Below, piece by piece: positions 1-8,422 of a stretch of 64,000 bases of DNA. The notes beneath the pieces were generated by a model. It saw only the letters and a list, made by a program, of their open reading frames with translations, was not told where the DNA came from and ran no database searches. The position numbers were made by a program, and so were the translations under genes. The stretch's first letter is position 1. Every line of letters starts with the position of its first letter. This stretch comes from Isoptericola halalbus (GTDB lineage Bacteria > Actinomycetota > Actinomycetes > Actinomycetales > Cellulomonadaceae). Where the stretch lies: the NCBI GenBank assembly GCA_009663185.1, contig VJZX01000001.1, positions 248,001-312,000 of the forward strand. Direction: 5' to 3'.

Positions 1-722
1 ACGGCGTCACCGACGACGACCTCGTCGGAGTCGCCGAGCACGAGCGGGGTGAGGTCCCGCGCCTCGATGCGGACCACCGCGAGGTCGTAGTCGGCTGTGG
101 CACCCACGAGCTCGGCGGCGTGCTCGCTGCCGTCGGCGAACGCGACGGTGATGTCGCCGCGCGTCGCCGCCCCGGCCACCACGTGGTTGTTGGTCAGGAT
201 GTACCCGTCGGCGCGCAGCACGAAGCCGGACCCCGTCGAGATGCCGTCCTCGCGCTGCACCTCGAGCGACACGACGCTCGGCAGCACCGTCGCCGCGATC
301 TCGGCGACCGAGCCCTCAGGGCGCGACGCCGTGGCCGGCTCGCGGTCCTCGGGCGTGCTGGAGACGGGCAGCGCGGCGTCCGCCGGCCGGTCAGGGCCGA
401 CGCGGTCCAGGACCGCGTCCCCTACGGCACCGCCGACGAACCCCGCGACGAGCGCAGCCACGACGATGACAACGCCCGGTCCCCGTCGACGTCCCGCGGC
501 CGTGCGCCCGGGCACCGGGCCAGGCGTCGCATCGGGCTGCGGGGCAGGCGTGGCCACGACCGGGACCGTGACCGGCCGCGGTTGCGGTGGCTGCGGAGCA
601 TGCGTCGCGACGTCCGGTACCGCGGCAGGCTGCGGCCGCTGCGGTGCGGGACGGTGGGGTGTCGCGGGCTCCGGCCGGGCGAAGAGGTCGTCGGGCTGTG
701 TGGGCTCCGGGCGGTCCGTCAT
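1..722 (-). CDS. htrA: HtrA-like membrane-anchored serine protease (partial, C-terminus off window)
   Basis: Envelope-quality protease of the trypsin/DegP family, probably degrading misfolded exported proteins. The frame starts at ATG 722 and runs off the left edge, so about 240 residues are visible. Residues 1-80 are cytoplasmic and rich in Pro/Ala/Gln, a hydrophobic helix lies at about 85-102, and the protease domain follows. It shows LTNNHVV with catalytic His180 (bases 183-185) and DYDLAVVRIE with catalytic Asp213. The Ser motif and any PDZ domain lie outside the window. Its ATG overlaps the rseA stop (ATGA), so translation is coupled. The sigE-rseA-htrA order is the same as in M. tuberculosis, where tatB follows. 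Confidence 0.9.
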   Translation of the reverse strand, partial: MTDRPEPTQPDDLFARPEPATPHRPAPQRPQPAAVPDVATHAPQPPQPRPVTVPVVATPAPQPDATPGPVPGRTAAGRRRGPGVVIVVAALVAGFVGGAVGDAVLDRVGPDRPADAALPVSSTPEDREPATASRPEGSVAEIAATVLPSVVSLEVQREDGISTGSGFVLRADGYILTNNHVVAGAATRGDITVAFADGSEHAAELVGATADYDLAVVRIEARDLTPLVLGDSDEVVVGDA

Positions 723-1636
723 GGTCTCCAGATGGCTCCTGTCACCGTGGTCCAGCCGCGGGAGATCTGCGGCAGGACCCCGGCATCGTAACCAGGCCCA
801 GGGAAGGCCGCCACGACGTCGGCGAGCACGTCCTGGGGCACGTCGCCGACCACCTCGACCGCCACGTCGCCCGACTGCCACGCGACGTGCCACGGGTCGC
901 GCGAGAGCACCTCGACGTCGTCGCTCTCCGGCGCGTCGGCCGCGAGGCGGCCGATCTGCTCGCGGACGACGACGATCCCCTCCGGGCCCTCGAGGTCGAT
1001 CTCGACCGCCTCGAACTCGTCACCGACGACACGCAGCGCGGTGATCTCGAACCCCTCCGGCAGGCTCTCCGGCACGACCCACCCGTGGCCGGCGAGCCAG
1101 GCCTCGGCCGAGCCGGGTCCCGTGCCCGCGGGCGCCTCTGCGGCGAGCACCGCCGCCGCGCCGTCGTCGCCCGCGTGCGACAGCAGCGCGAGCGCGGCGG
1201 AGCGCGAGGGGTCGGGGGTGACCACGGGGGACTGCCCGAGGGCGAAGAGTGCCAGGCCGAGCACGCCCGCCCCGCCCGCGCCCGCGGCGACGAGCCGTTG
1301 GGTCCGGCGCCGGCGCCGCCGCTCGTCGAGGTTGCCCGTGAGCGTAGGACGCCACTCCTGGGGGACCTCCCAGCCTGCGACGCGCACCGGGCGTCGCAAC
1401 GGGTCGTCGTCGGCGGGAGGGATGGTCGCGGACAGGGCCAGCAGCCGGTCGGCGAGGTCGGGCGCCGGCGCGATGTCCCGGGCACCGAGGAGAGCCGCCC
1501 GGGCAGTTCGCGCCGCGTCGAGCTCACGCGCACAGCGGTGGCAGACCGCGACGTGGGCCAGCGCCGCCTCGGTCGCGGCGGGGTCGAGCTGGCCGTCCGC
1601 GAGCGGGCTGATCCACGACCCGAGGTGCGCGCTCAC
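719..1636 (-). CDS. rseA: Anti-sigma-E factor RseA, zinc-binding (ZAS) membrane protein
   Basis: Binds and inactivates the adjacent ECF sigma factor until stress releases it. The 305-residue product starts at GTG 1636, which overlaps the sigE stop (GTGA). The ZAS signature H-x3-C-x2-C is visible as His28, Cys32 and Cys35. A basic run (RRRRRR near 106-111) precedes one hydrophobic helix at about 114-134. The remaining 170 residues would be extracytoplasmic. The annotation rests on the motif plus the position between sigE and htrA. The outer domain is acidic and matches no domain I recognise. Confidence 0.88.
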   Translation of the reverse strand: MSAHLGSWISPLADGQLDPAATEAALAHVAVCHRCARELDAARTARAALLGARDIAPAPDLADRLLALSATIPPADDDPLRRPVRVAGWEVPQEWRPTLTGNLDERRRRRRTQRLVAAGAGGAGVLGLALFALGQSPVVTPDPSRSAALALLSHAGDDGAAAVLAAEAPAGTGPGSAEAWLAGHGWVVPESLPEGFEITALRVVGDEFEAVEIDLEGPEGIVVVREQIGRLAADAPESDDVEVLSRDPWHVAWQSGDVAVEVVGDVPQDVLADVVAAFPGPGYDAGVLPQISRGWTTVTGAIWRP

Positions 1637-2226
1637 GGTGCGACCTCCGGGCGCCGGTGCGCGAGCGCCTCGCGGAGCTGGGCACGCGCACGGTGGATGC
1701 GCGAGCGGACGGTCCCGAGCTTGACGCCCAGCGTCACGGCGATCTCCTCGTAGCTCAGGCCCTCGATGTCGCACAGGACGACGGCGGCCCGGTACTCGGG
1801 GCGCAGGGCGTCGAGCGCTCGTTGCACGTCGTTGTCGAGGTTGGCGTGCTCGAACCCGCGCTCGGGACGGCCGTGGTCGTCCGGGGAGGCGACGCGGGCC
1901 GCGTCCTCGCCCATCGCCTCCATCCGGATGCGCGTACGGCGCCGCGCCTGGTCGAGGAAGAGGTTGGTGGTGATGCGGTGCAGCCAGCCCTCGAAGGTGC
2001 CGGGGGTGTAGCTCGACAGCGACCGGAAGACGCGCAGGAACGTCTCCTGCGTGAGGTCCTCGGCATCCTGGTGGTTGCCGCTGAGCCGGTACGCGAGCCG
2101 GTAGACACGCGCCGAGTGCTCGCGCACGATCTCGTCCCACGACGGCGGGCTCCAGGCGGGCTCCGCCGTCGCGGAGTCGCGCCGGAGGGCGTCCGTCGAG
2201 ATCGTGGCCAGGGGGTCGCTGCTCAT
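1633..2226 (-). CDS. sigE: ECF RNA polymerase sigma factor SigE
   Basis: Directs RNA polymerase to envelope-stress promoters. The 197-residue protein has sigma region 2 at about 33-100 ([13 protein letters not shown] and a DQARRR end) and region 4 at about 130-187 (LPEY-like [22 protein letters not shown], then a [11 protein letters not shown] helix-turn-helix). The start chosen is ATG 2226; an in-frame ATG at 2235 adds three residues. It is first in a sigE-rseA-htrA operon with 4-base overlaps throughout. A sigma-E-type promoter lies just upstream, so it probably autoregulates. Confidence 0.92.
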   Translation of the reverse strand: MSSDPLATISTDALRRDSATAEPAWSPPSWDEIVREHSARVYRLAYRLSGNHQDAEDLTQETFLRVFRSLSSYTPGTFEGWLHRITTNLFLDQARRRTRIRMEAMGEDAARVASPDDHGRPERGFEHANLDNDVQRALDALRPEYRAAVVLCDIEGLSYEEIAVTLGVKLGTVRSRIHRARAQLREALAHRRPEVAP

Positions 2227-2246
2227 CACAGACATCGTCCCATGCG

Positions 2247-2273
2247 AACGTGCGAGCAACCTGAGAGGTTCCC
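2247..2273 (-). promoter_or_regulatory. Sigma-E-type autoregulatory promoter of sigE
   Basis: Read on the minus strand, a -35 GGGAACC (2273-2267) and a -10 CGTT (2250-2247) are separated by 16 bases. This fits the mycobacterial SigE consensus of GGGAAC-type -35, N15-16 and CGTT. Transcription would start near 2240, about 14 bases before the sigE ATG. It is the only site of this form that I noticed in the window. Confidence 0.7.
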
Positions 2274-2276
2274 GCG

Positions 2277-2293
2277 TACGATCGCCGTACGAT
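2277..2293 (+). promoter_or_regulatory. Tandem TACGAT boxes between sigE and the divergent methyltransferase
   Basis: The sequence CGTACGATCGC is repeated directly twice with an 11-base period, giving TACGAT at 2277-2282 and 2288-2293. Each fits the actinobacterial -10 pattern TANNNT and faces the methyltransferase gene at 2357. The repeat is also partly palindromic, so it could instead be an operator. Either role is inferred. Confidence 0.4.
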
Positions 2294-2356
2294 CGCCGCC
2301 GAGAACCGCCGGTGTCCCGGCGGCCCGTCCCGTGGAGGCCCGTCATCAGCCCCGAC

Positions 2357-3010
2357 ATGTCGACGTCCGCCGGTCCCGACCACGACAACCGCACCGCGTC
2401 GTGGGCGTACGCCGAGGCGTACGTGGCCGAGGACGAGGTGCTCCTCCGCGCCCGCGAGCGCGCCGCCGAGCTCGGCGCCCCCGCCGTCCTGCCCGGCGTC
2501 GGCGCCGTCCTGCGGGTCGTCGCCGCCGCGCTCGGCGCGCGCGCCGTCGTCGAGGTGGGCACCGGCGCGGGCGTCGCGTCGCTGTGGCTGCTGCGCGGTA
2601 TGCCCGCCGACGGCGTCCTCACGACGATCGACGTCGAGCTCGAGCACCAGCGGGCCGCCAAGCAGGCGTTCGCCGAGCAAGGAGTTCCGCCGGCCCGGAC
2701 CCGCACGATCCCCGGTCGGCCCTCCGACGTCCTGCCCCGCCTCACCGACGGCGCGTACGACCTCGTGCTCGTCGGCGCGGACCCCCACGCGTACCCGGAG
2801 TACGTCACCGAGGCGCTGCGCCTGCTGCGACCGGGCGGCGTCCTCGCCGTCGACGGCGCGCTGCATCGCGGGCGGGTCGCCGACCCGGCGCGGCGCGACG
2901 AGCTGACCACCGCGGTACGGGAGGTCGGGCGGCTGCTGCGCTCGGACGACCGGGTGCTCCCGGCGCTCGTGCCCTCCGGGGACGGGCTGCTGCTGGCCGT
3001 CCGGCGCTGA
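2357..3010 (+). CDS. O-methyltransferase, family 3 (SAM-dependent)
   Basis: The 217-residue protein has a Rossmann SAM-binding motif, [16 protein letters not shown] (about residues 60-75), and a later acidic strand with [14 protein letters not shown]. It resembles the bacterial catechol-type O-methyltransferases and Rv1220c, which also sits divergent to sigE in M. tuberculosis. The substrate is unknown. The ATG at 2357 was chosen because the homologous core begins soon after; no good Shine-Dalgarno site is at standard distance, so an upstream GTG in frame cannot be excluded. Confidence 0.85.
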   Translation: MSTSAGPDHDNRTASWAYAEAYVAEDEVLLRARERAAELGAPAVLPGVGAVLRVVAAALGARAVVEVGTGAGVASLWLLRGMPADGVLTTIDVELEHQRAAKQAFAEQGVPPARTRTIPGRPSDVLPRLTDGAYDLVLVGADPHAYPEYVTEALRLLRPGGVLAVDGALHRGRVADPARRDELTTAVREVGRLLRSDDRVLPALVPSGDGLLLAVRR

Positions 3011-3032
3011 CCGGGCGGCTGGAGAAACACAC

Positions 3033-3067
3033 ACGGGCGCGGGGCAGACGATCTGCCCCGCGCCCGG
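3033..3067. terminator. Bidirectional hairpin terminator between methyltransferase and DUF3117 gene
   Basis: A perfect inverted repeat: CGGGCGCGGGGCAG (3034-3047) pairs with 3053-3066, and an extra A-T pair leaves a 3-base loop. On the minus strand the hairpin is followed by a T-rich GTGTGTTTCT stretch, which suits termination of the DUF3117 transcript. Confidence 0.75.
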
Positions 3068-3085
3068 GAAAAGTGGTGAACCGCG

Positions 3086-3253
3086 TCAGGCGACGACGGC
3101 CTGGAGTGCCTCGCCCAGCTCCGTGGCCTCGGTCGAGTTCAGCTCGACGACCAGCCGGCCACCGCCCTCCAACGGGACCCGCATGACGATGCCACGTCCC
3201 TCCTTGGTGACCTCCAGCGGCCCGTCACCCGTCCGCGGCTTCATCGCAGCCAT
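3086..3253 (-). CDS. DUF3117 family small protein
   Basis: A 55-residue protein, starting [12 protein letters not shown] and containing a [21 protein letters not shown] core. This is the DUF3117 family, nearly universal in Actinobacteria (Rv1211 in M. tuberculosis) and of unknown function. The length is typical. It is monocistronic between a hairpin terminator downstream and a TAGAAT promoter box upstream. Confidence 0.88.
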   Translation of the reverse strand: MAAMKPRTGDGPLEVTKEGRGIVMRVPLEGGGRLVVELNSTEATELGEALQAVVA

Positions 3254-3343
3254 CTGTGGCTCTCCATTCCGTTGTCCGGTCCTGGCCCTCTGCCCCCGGC
3301 GGGCCGTCGGAAAGCGACGTCCTACCCAAAGGCTTTCCGTGTC

Positions 3344-3349
3344 ATTCTA
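3344..3349 (-). promoter_or_regulatory. Putative -10 box of the DUF3117 gene
   Basis: TAGAAT on the minus strand, close to the housekeeping -10 consensus, lies in the short gap between folP and the DUF3117 gene and would give a leader of about 85 bases. No convincing -35 is visible. Confidence 0.45.
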
Positions 3350-3377
3350 GTTCAGGCCGCGGACAGGTCCCGCCTCG

Positions 3378-4307
3378 TCAGCCCAGGCCGCGCAGCGCGG
3401 CGCGGGGCGGCGCATCGCCGCGCGCGGCCGCGACGAGGTCGAGCACGCGGCGTGTCGCCGCGACGTCGTGCGCCCGGAAGACACGCGCCCCGAGCCAGGC
3501 CGCGAGCGCCGTCGCGGCGAGCGTGCCCTCGAGGCGCTCCTCGGGGGCGAGCCCGAGCGTCTCGCCCACGAAGTCCTTGCGCGACAGCGCCACGAGCAGC
3601 GGGTGCCCGAGACCCGCGAGGACGTCGGTGCGGCGCAGGAGGTCGAGCGAGTGCCACGTGTTCTTGCCGAAGTCGTGCGTCGGGTCGACGAGCACCGACG
3701 ACGGCGGGACACCGCACGCGACGGCGCGCGCGGCCGCTGCGCGCAGCGTCGCGACGACGTCGTCGAGCACGCCCCCGGGGTACTCGACGCGGAACGGGTC
3801 CGTGCGCGGAAGGGCGCCGCCCGTGTGGGAGCACACGACCCCGACTCCCGCGGCGCCCGCGACCTCGACGAGCGCGGGGTCGTGCCCGGCCCACGTGTCG
3901 TTGATCAGGTCGGCCCCGGCCGCGATCGCCTCCCGCGCGACCCCCGAGCGCCAGGTGTCGACCGAGACGAGCAGGTCCGGGACCTCCTCGCGCACGCGTG
4001 CGACGAACGGCACGACACGCGCGATCTCCTCGGCCTCGTCGACCTGCGGGCCGACGCCGGCCCGGACGCCGCCGACGTCGAGGATCTCGGCCCCCTCGGC
4101 CCAGACGCGGTGCGCCGCGTCGATCGCCGCCCGGTCGTCGGCCAGCCGGGCCGGGGCGTAGAACGAGTCGGTCGTGCGGTTCACGATCGCCATCACGACG
4201 CCGCGCAGCGACCCGTCCGGCCCGTGCCCGACCTCCCGGCCCCGCAGGACGAGCGGCGCGCCCGCAGCAGGCACGCCGTCGGGCGGCGTGCCCGTCGGCG
4301 ATGTCAC
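3378..4307 (-). CDS. folP2: Dihydropteroate synthase homologue, FolP2 type
   Basis: A TIM-barrel protein of the DHPS family, 309 residues, starting at GTG 4307 and overlapping the upstream LOG gene by 4 bases. It shows AIVNRTTDSFY, DVGGVRAG, SVDTWRSGV, LINDTWAG, SHTGGALPRTDPFR, DPTHDFGKN and ALSRKDFVGETLG. In canonical DHPS the first two motifs read NVTPDSF and GGESTRPG; here they are NRTTDSF and GGVRAGVGP, as in M. tuberculosis FolP2 (Rv1207), which is reported not to act as a DHPS. True DHPS activity is therefore doubtful. No other folate gene is in the window. Confidence 0.82.
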   Translation of the reverse strand: MTSPTGTPPDGVPAAGAPLVLRGREVGHGPDGSLRGVVMAIVNRTTDSFYAPARLADDRAAIDAAHRVWAEGAEILDVGGVRAGVGPQVDEAEEIARVVPFVARVREEVPDLLVSVDTWRSGVAREAIAAGADLINDTWAGHDPALVEVAGAAGVGVVCSHTGGALPRTDPFRVEYPGGVLDDVVATLRAAAARAVACGVPPSSVLVDPTHDFGKNTWHSLDLLRRTDVLAGLGHPLLVALSRKDFVGETLGLAPEERLEGTLAATALAAWLGARVFRAHDVAATRRVLDLVAAARGDAPPRAALRGLG

Positions 4308-5137
4308 GCCGGTTCGGCCGCGGCAGCTTCCGCGGAGTCCTCGGCGTACTCGGCGACGGCCTCGCGCTCGGCGGCCGCGAGCTCCGCACCCCGTTCGAGC
4401 ACGTACGTGACGGCGTCCTTGGCGGAGTCGGTGACGTGCAGGAGGCTGATGTCGGCGTGGCTGATCATGCCCCGGTCGAGGACCGAGGTACTCAGCCACT
4501 CGAGCAGCCCGCCCCAGTAGTCGCTGCCCACGAGCGCGATCGGGAAGCCGGTGACCTTGTGCGTCTGCACGAGCGTGAGCGCCTCGAAGAGCTCGTCGAA
4601 CGTGCCGAAGCCCCCCGGCATGACGATGAACCCCTGGGCATACTTGACGAACATCATCTTGCGGGCGAAGAAGTACCGGAAGTTCACGCCGAGGTTGACG
4701 TACGGGTTCATGCCCTGCTCGAACGGCAGCTCGATCCCGAGCCCCACCGAGACCCCGCCCGCGTCGGAGGCACCCTTGTTCGCCGCCTCCATGATCCCGG
4801 GGCCACCGCCCGTGATGACGGAGTAGCCCGCCTCGACGAGCCGGCGTCCGACCTCCTGCCCCAGACCGTAGTCGGGGTGGTCCCGACTGGTCCGGGCGGA
4901 GCCGAACACCGAGACGGCGGGCCCGACCTCTGCCAGCGCGCCGAAGCCCTCGACGAACTCCGACTGGATGCGCATCACGCGCCATGGGTCCGCGTGGACC
5001 CAGTCGGCGGGCCCCCCGCCGGCCAGGAGGCGCTGGTCGGTGGTCTGCCGGGGGATCTGGGTGCCGCGCAGCAGCACGGGGCCCTTGCGGTAGCCGCTGC
5101 CCTTCTGGGGCACGCCGTCGTCGATCCGATCGCTCAT
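4304..5137 (-). CDS. LOG family protein (TIGR00730, Rossmann fold)
   Basis: A 277-residue member of the Lonely Guy family. Some members release cytokinin bases from nucleoside monophosphates; the cellular role in Actinobacteria is mostly open. The signature is clear: GGGPGIMEAANKGA and PGGFGTFDE, preceded by VSVFGSART. Residues 1-50 and the Glu/Ala-rich tail after about 255 are extensions beyond the core. The order LOG-folP2 matches Rv1205-Rv1207 of M. tuberculosis. The ATG at 5137 lies 7 bases after a TAGGCT box, pointing to a leaderless mRNA. Confidence 0.88.
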   Translation of the reverse strand: MSDRIDDGVPQKGSGYRKGPVLLRGTQIPRQTTDQRLLAGGGPADWVHADPWRVMRIQSEFVEGFGALAEVGPAVSVFGSARTSRDHPDYGLGQEVGRRLVEAGYSVITGGGPGIMEAANKGASDAGGVSVGLGIELPFEQGMNPYVNLGVNFRYFFARKMMFVKYAQGFIVMPGGFGTFDELFEALTLVQTHKVTGFPIALVGSDYWGGLLEWLSTSVLDRGMISHADISLLHVTDSAKDAVTYVLERGAELAAAEREAVAEYAEDSAEAAAAEPA

Positions 5138-5144
5138 GCCGTCG

Positions 5145-5150
5145 AGCCTA
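5145..5150 (-). promoter_or_regulatory. TAGGCT -10 box, predicted leaderless start of the LOG gene
   Basis: TAGGCT on the minus strand ends 7 bases before ATG 5137, so transcription would begin at or within a base of the start codon. No Shine-Dalgarno sequence is present. Confidence 0.55.
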
Positions 5151-5284
5151 TGCACTCCGTCCGGCACTGGCTGTCCGGCCTCGCGCGGGAGCGTTCCCAC
5201 TTTCGCCCCTCAAGTCCGCGCAACTGGCGTAGAGTCCTACGTCGTCTGCCCGTTCCGACGGGTCGGTCAGGGGGCGGTGAAATT

Positions 5285-7189
5285 ATGGCAGACGTCGAGC
5301 GAGCGGACCGCAGAGGTCGAGAACCCGGGCCCGCGCCAGGTGGCGCGGGCCGTCGTCCTGCCCCGGACTACGGCGACCGGTCCGACGTCGAGCTGCTCGC
5401 GATGGTCCGGCAGGGCGAGATCTCGGCCTTCGCGCCCCTGTGGGTGCGGCACGCCGACGCCGCCCGCAGGGTCGCCGGCCGGATCACCTCGAGCGTCACG
5501 CCGGACGACCTGCTCCTCGAGGCCTACACACGCATCCTCGCGGCCGTCCGCGCGGGGAACGGACCGACCACCGCGTTCCGGCCCTACCTGTACTCGACGA
5601 TGCGGGCCATCTCGCGGGAGTCGGCCCGGCACGCCGACGAGGAGTCGGCCGCCCTGGCCGCCGTCGGCCGCGCCGAGATCGCGTACGCCGACCCGGAGAT
5701 CCCCGATTCCCCGATCCCGAGTGCTGACGACCTGCTCGACCGGCGGAGCGTCCGCGCGGCCTTCACGAACCTGGACCCGCACCGGCGCACGGTTCTGTGG
5801 CTCACCGAGATCGAGGGCATGTCGGCGCGCGAGGTCGCGTCGGCGACCGGCTCCGCGCCTGACGCGGTCGTGCGCGAGGCACGCCGCGCACGCGAGGCGC
5901 TCACCGCGGCCTGGCTGACCGCCCACGCCCACGCGCCGCACCCCACCGACCGGTGTCCGTGGGCCATCGATCAGCTCGCCCACGACACGCCCCTGCGATC
6001 GCGGGCTCGCCGCCGGCTCGACGAGCACCTGGCCACCTGCGGGCACTGCGCCCAGGTCGCGTCCGAGGTCGAGACGTTGCGCCCTCGCCTGCGCGGTCCG
6101 TTGCTCGCGCTGCTGCTGGGGCCGACCGGTGCCAGGTCGCCGGGCCCGGCGCCCCTCGAGCTGGTTGCAGGCCCGTCAGGTGCGGACCCTTTCCTGGAGC
6201 GGGGCGTCGGTGGTCCGACGCGCTCGAGCCGCGGCTTCGCGTCCGGGCTCACTGCGATGGCCGCCGCGGCCGCGACCGCCGTGGCGCTCGCGGGGATCGC
6301 CGGCAACTTCTTGTCGCCCGTGCCCGCCACCAGCACGTCCGACGTCGTCACCTTCGCCGAGCCCGCACCCACCGCTCCGGCACCGCGGGCCCGCACCTCC
6401 GAACCGGCACCGCCCGCTCCCGACCCGGTCCCCTCCCCCGAGCCGGAGCCGGCCGGCGAACCGGAACCGGCCGGCGAACCGGAACCGCGGCCGGCGGCCG
6501 CCCCGCCGCCTGTCGTCGCGCCCACTCCTGCGCCCGAGCCGCAACCCACGGACGTCCCTGACGTCATGGTGGTGGCCGAGCCCCCGCTGGCCTCCGCACC
6601 GGCGCCCGAGACCGTCGACCAGCCGGACCCGCCGCTGGCGAAGACGACGGACGTCGCCGACACGTCGTTCGGGGTCGCGGCCTACGACCCCGGCGGCGTG
6701 CTCCTGCCGAAGGTCTCAGGCACGGCCGAGCCCGGCACGGTCGTCGACGTCGTCGTCGACGACGACGTCGTGGTTCGCGCCCCGGCCGGGGACGACGGCG
6801 CCTGGCACGCGGTCGTCGACGCCGCACCGGGCAAGCACGTGCTCGCCGTCCGGCCCGCCGACGCCCCGAACAAGCAGATCGGGCTCGGCTCCGTCCTCCT
6901 GCTCGCCCCGGCCGCCCCGGCGGTCCAGCACGAGGGCACGGCTCAGCCCATCCTGGTGCTCCGGGGCGAGCCCGGCTCCATCGTCGCTGCGGCCGTCGAC
7001 GGCACCTCCACCGGCGCCCTCCACGAGGTCGGCCACGCCGCGATCCAGCGGCAGCTGCCCGAGCTCAAGCCCGGCACTCATGTCGTGTCGCTGCGCTACA
7101 CCGACGGCGAGGGCCGGTACGGGGCCGCGCTCGTGCGCGCGGTCGAGGTCGACACCGAGCGGTCGCCCGCGTTCACGACGCCGCTGTGA
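5285..7189 (+). CDS. Sigma factor fused to zinc anti-sigma motif, membrane helix and proline-rich outer domain
   Basis: A 634-residue polypeptide joining parts normally found on separate proteins. Sigma region 2 is at about 45-115, region 4 at about 150-205 ([19 protein letters not shown], then an AREVASATG helix-turn-helix). A ZAS-like zinc motif, H248-x3-C252-x2-C255 with Cys224 upstream, lies in a segment like zf-HC2 anti-sigma factors. A hydrophobic helix at about 321-343 should anchor it, followed by a Pro/Glu/Ala-rich linker (350-455) and a beta-rich outer region to the end. The ATG is preceded by GGGGCGGTGA at good spacing. It resembles ECF sigma factors with long C-terminal extensions. 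Signal and target promoters are unknown. Confidence 0.8.
   Translation: MADVERADRRGREPGPAPGGAGRRPAPDYGDRSDVELLAMVRQGEISAFAPLWVRHADAARRVAGRITSSVTPDDLLLEAYTRILAAVRAGNGPTTAFRPYLYSTMRAISRESARHADEESAALAAVGRAEIAYADPEIPDSPIPSADDLLDRRSVRAAFTNLDPHRRTVLWLTEIEGMSAREVASATGSAPDAVVREARRAREALTAAWLTAHAHAPHPTDRCPWAIDQLAHDTPLRSRARRRLDEHLATCGHCAQVASEVETLRPRLRGPLLALLLGPTGARSPGPAPLELVAGPSGADPFLERGVGGPTRSSRGFASGLTAMAAAAATAVALAGIAGNFLSPVPATSTSDVVTFAEPAPTAPAPRARTSEPAPPAPDPVPSPEPEPAGEPEPAGEPEPRPAAAPPPVVAPTPAPEPQPTDVPDVMVVAEPPLASAPAPETVDQPDPPLAKTTDVADTSFGVAAYDPGGVLLPKVSGTAEPGTVVDVVVDDDVVVRAPAGDDGAWHAVVDAAPGKHVLAVRPADAPNKQIGLGSVLLLAPAAPAVQHEGTAQPILVLRGEPGSIVAAAVDGTSTGALHEVGHAAIQRQLPELKPGTHVVSLRYTDGEGRYGAALVRAVEVDTERSPAFTTPL
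6449..6484 (+). repeat. 18-bp tandem repeat in the proline-rich linker
   Basis: Two exact copies of CCGGCCGGCGAACCGGAA (6449-6466 and 6467-6484) encode the PAGEPE-type repeat of the linker between the membrane helix and the outer domain of the sigma fusion. It is probably length-variable. Confidence 0.8.
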
Positions 7190-8366
7190 CCTGTCCGGTG
7201 CCGAGGAGCCACGCACGCAGGGCGTCCCGGCACGCCGCGAGCTGGGCGACGGGGAGCCGCTCGTCGTCCTTGTGAGCGAGCAGCGGGTCACCCGGCCCGA
7301 AGTTGACCGCCGGGACGTCGAGCTCGGCGAACCGCGCGACGTCGGTCCAGCCGAGCTTGGGCCGCGGCGTGCCACCCGTCGTGGCCAGCACGGCGGCGAC
7401 GAACTCAGCCGCGAGCGGGTCGTCCAGACCCGGCCGGGCGCCGCCCGCGGCGTCGGTCACGACGACGTCGAACCCGTCGAAGAGCTCGCGCACGTGCGCC
7501 TCCGCCTCGGCCACCGAGCGCGACGGAGCGAACCGGTAGTTGACCGAGACGGTGCACGCGTCGGGAATCACGTTGCCCGCGATCCCGCCCCGGATGCCGA
7601 CCGCGTTCATGCCCTCGCGGTACACGAGGCCGTCGACCTCGACGTCCTGCGGCTCGTACGCGGCGAGCCTCGCGAGCACCGGCGCGGCGGCGTGGATCGC
7701 GTTGACGCCGGTCCAGGCGCGCGCCGAGTGCGCGGCCACTCCCGTGGTCAGCACGTCGACGCGCATCGTGCCGTTGCACCCGCCCTCGATGCCGGCCTCG
7801 CTGGGCTCGCCGAGGATGGCGAAGTCCGCGGCGAGCAGGTCCGGGCGGTTGCGCACCACGCGACCGAGACCGTTGAGGGCTGCCTCGACCTCCTCGTGGT
7901 CGTAGAAGACCCACGTGAGGTCCGCGACGGGCTCACGCCCGGGGCGGCCGAGCTCGACCGCGAGCGCGAGCGCGACCGCGACGCCCCCCTTCATGTCGAC
8001 GGTGCCACGACCCCACAGCACGGCGTCAGGTCCGGCACCCTCGAGGCGCGTCGGCAGGTTGGCCGGGTCGGTCGTGAGCGGCACGGTGTCGATGTGACCG
8101 GCGACGACCACGCGGCGCGACCGGCCCAGGTGCGTGCGCGCGACGAGCGCGTCGCCGTCGCGCACGACCTCGAGGTGGGGCTGCGCCCGCAGGACGGCCT
8201 CGATCGCGTCCGCGAGCGCGGTCTCGGCGCCCGAGACGGACGGGATGTCGCAGATCGCGGCGAGGAGCTCCACGAGGTCCGACGACGCGATGCTCGCAGG
8301 GTCCACCACGGCGGGGTCGATCCGAGGCGGGTGGGCGGGCAGGTGGGTGTGCTCCGTGCTGGTCAC
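7173..8366 (-). CDS. dapE: Succinyl-diaminopimelate desuccinylase
   Basis: M20 family metallopeptidase hydrolysing N-succinyl-LL-diaminopimelate in lysine and peptidoglycan precursor synthesis. Visible motifs are GHIDTVP (zinc His and Asp), [18 protein letters not shown] (catalytic and zinc Glu), [17 protein letters not shown] and a C-terminal [13 protein letters not shown]. Length is about 397 residues. I chose GTG 8366 because a CACGAT -10-like box lies 7 bases before it; ATG 8375 is an in-frame alternative adding three residues. It is divergent from dapD, and its 3' end overlaps the sigma fusion gene by 17 bases on the opposite strand. Confidence 0.92.
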   Translation of the reverse strand: MTSTEHTHLPAHPPRIDPAVVDPASIASSDLVELLAAICDIPSVSGAETALADAIEAVLRAQPHLEVVRDGDALVARTHLGRSRRVVVAGHIDTVPLTTDPANLPTRLEGAGPDAVLWGRGTVDMKGGVAVALALAVELGRPGREPVADLTWVFYDHEEVEAALNGLGRVVRNRPDLLAADFAILGEPSEAGIEGGCNGTMRVDVLTTGVAAHSARAWTGVNAIHAAAPVLARLAAYEPQDVEVDGLVYREGMNAVGIRGGIAGNVIPDACTVSVNYRFAPSRSVAEAEAHVRELFDGFDVVVTDAAGGARPGLDDPLAAEFVAAVLATTGGTPRPKLGWTDVARFAELDVPAVNFGPGDPLLAHKDDERLPVAQLAACRDALRAWLLGTGQVTAAS

Positions 8367-8409
8367 GGGGCCCATCGTGGCACGTGTCCGCGCGACGCCG
8401 CGCCGTCGA

Positions 8410-8415
8410 TAGGCT
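8410..8415 (+). promoter_or_regulatory. TAGGCT -10 box, predicted leaderless start of dapD
   Basis: TAGGCT is followed by 7 bases and then the dapD ATG at 8423. The same arrangement recurs before several other genes here. No Shine-Dalgarno site is present. Confidence 0.55.
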
Positions 8416-8422
8416 TGGGCGC

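Noticed and set aside
719-3034. A 771-codon minus-strand frame running through rseA and across sigE.
   Set aside because: Only its last 305 codons are RseA; the upstream part is a shadow of sigE and the methyltransferase gene in another frame.
5205-5225. CCTCAAG followed by spaced CG-rich bases before the sigma fusion, as a possible alternative-sigma promoter.
   Set aside because: Only half of any consensus is recognisable and no flagellar or similar genes are nearby.
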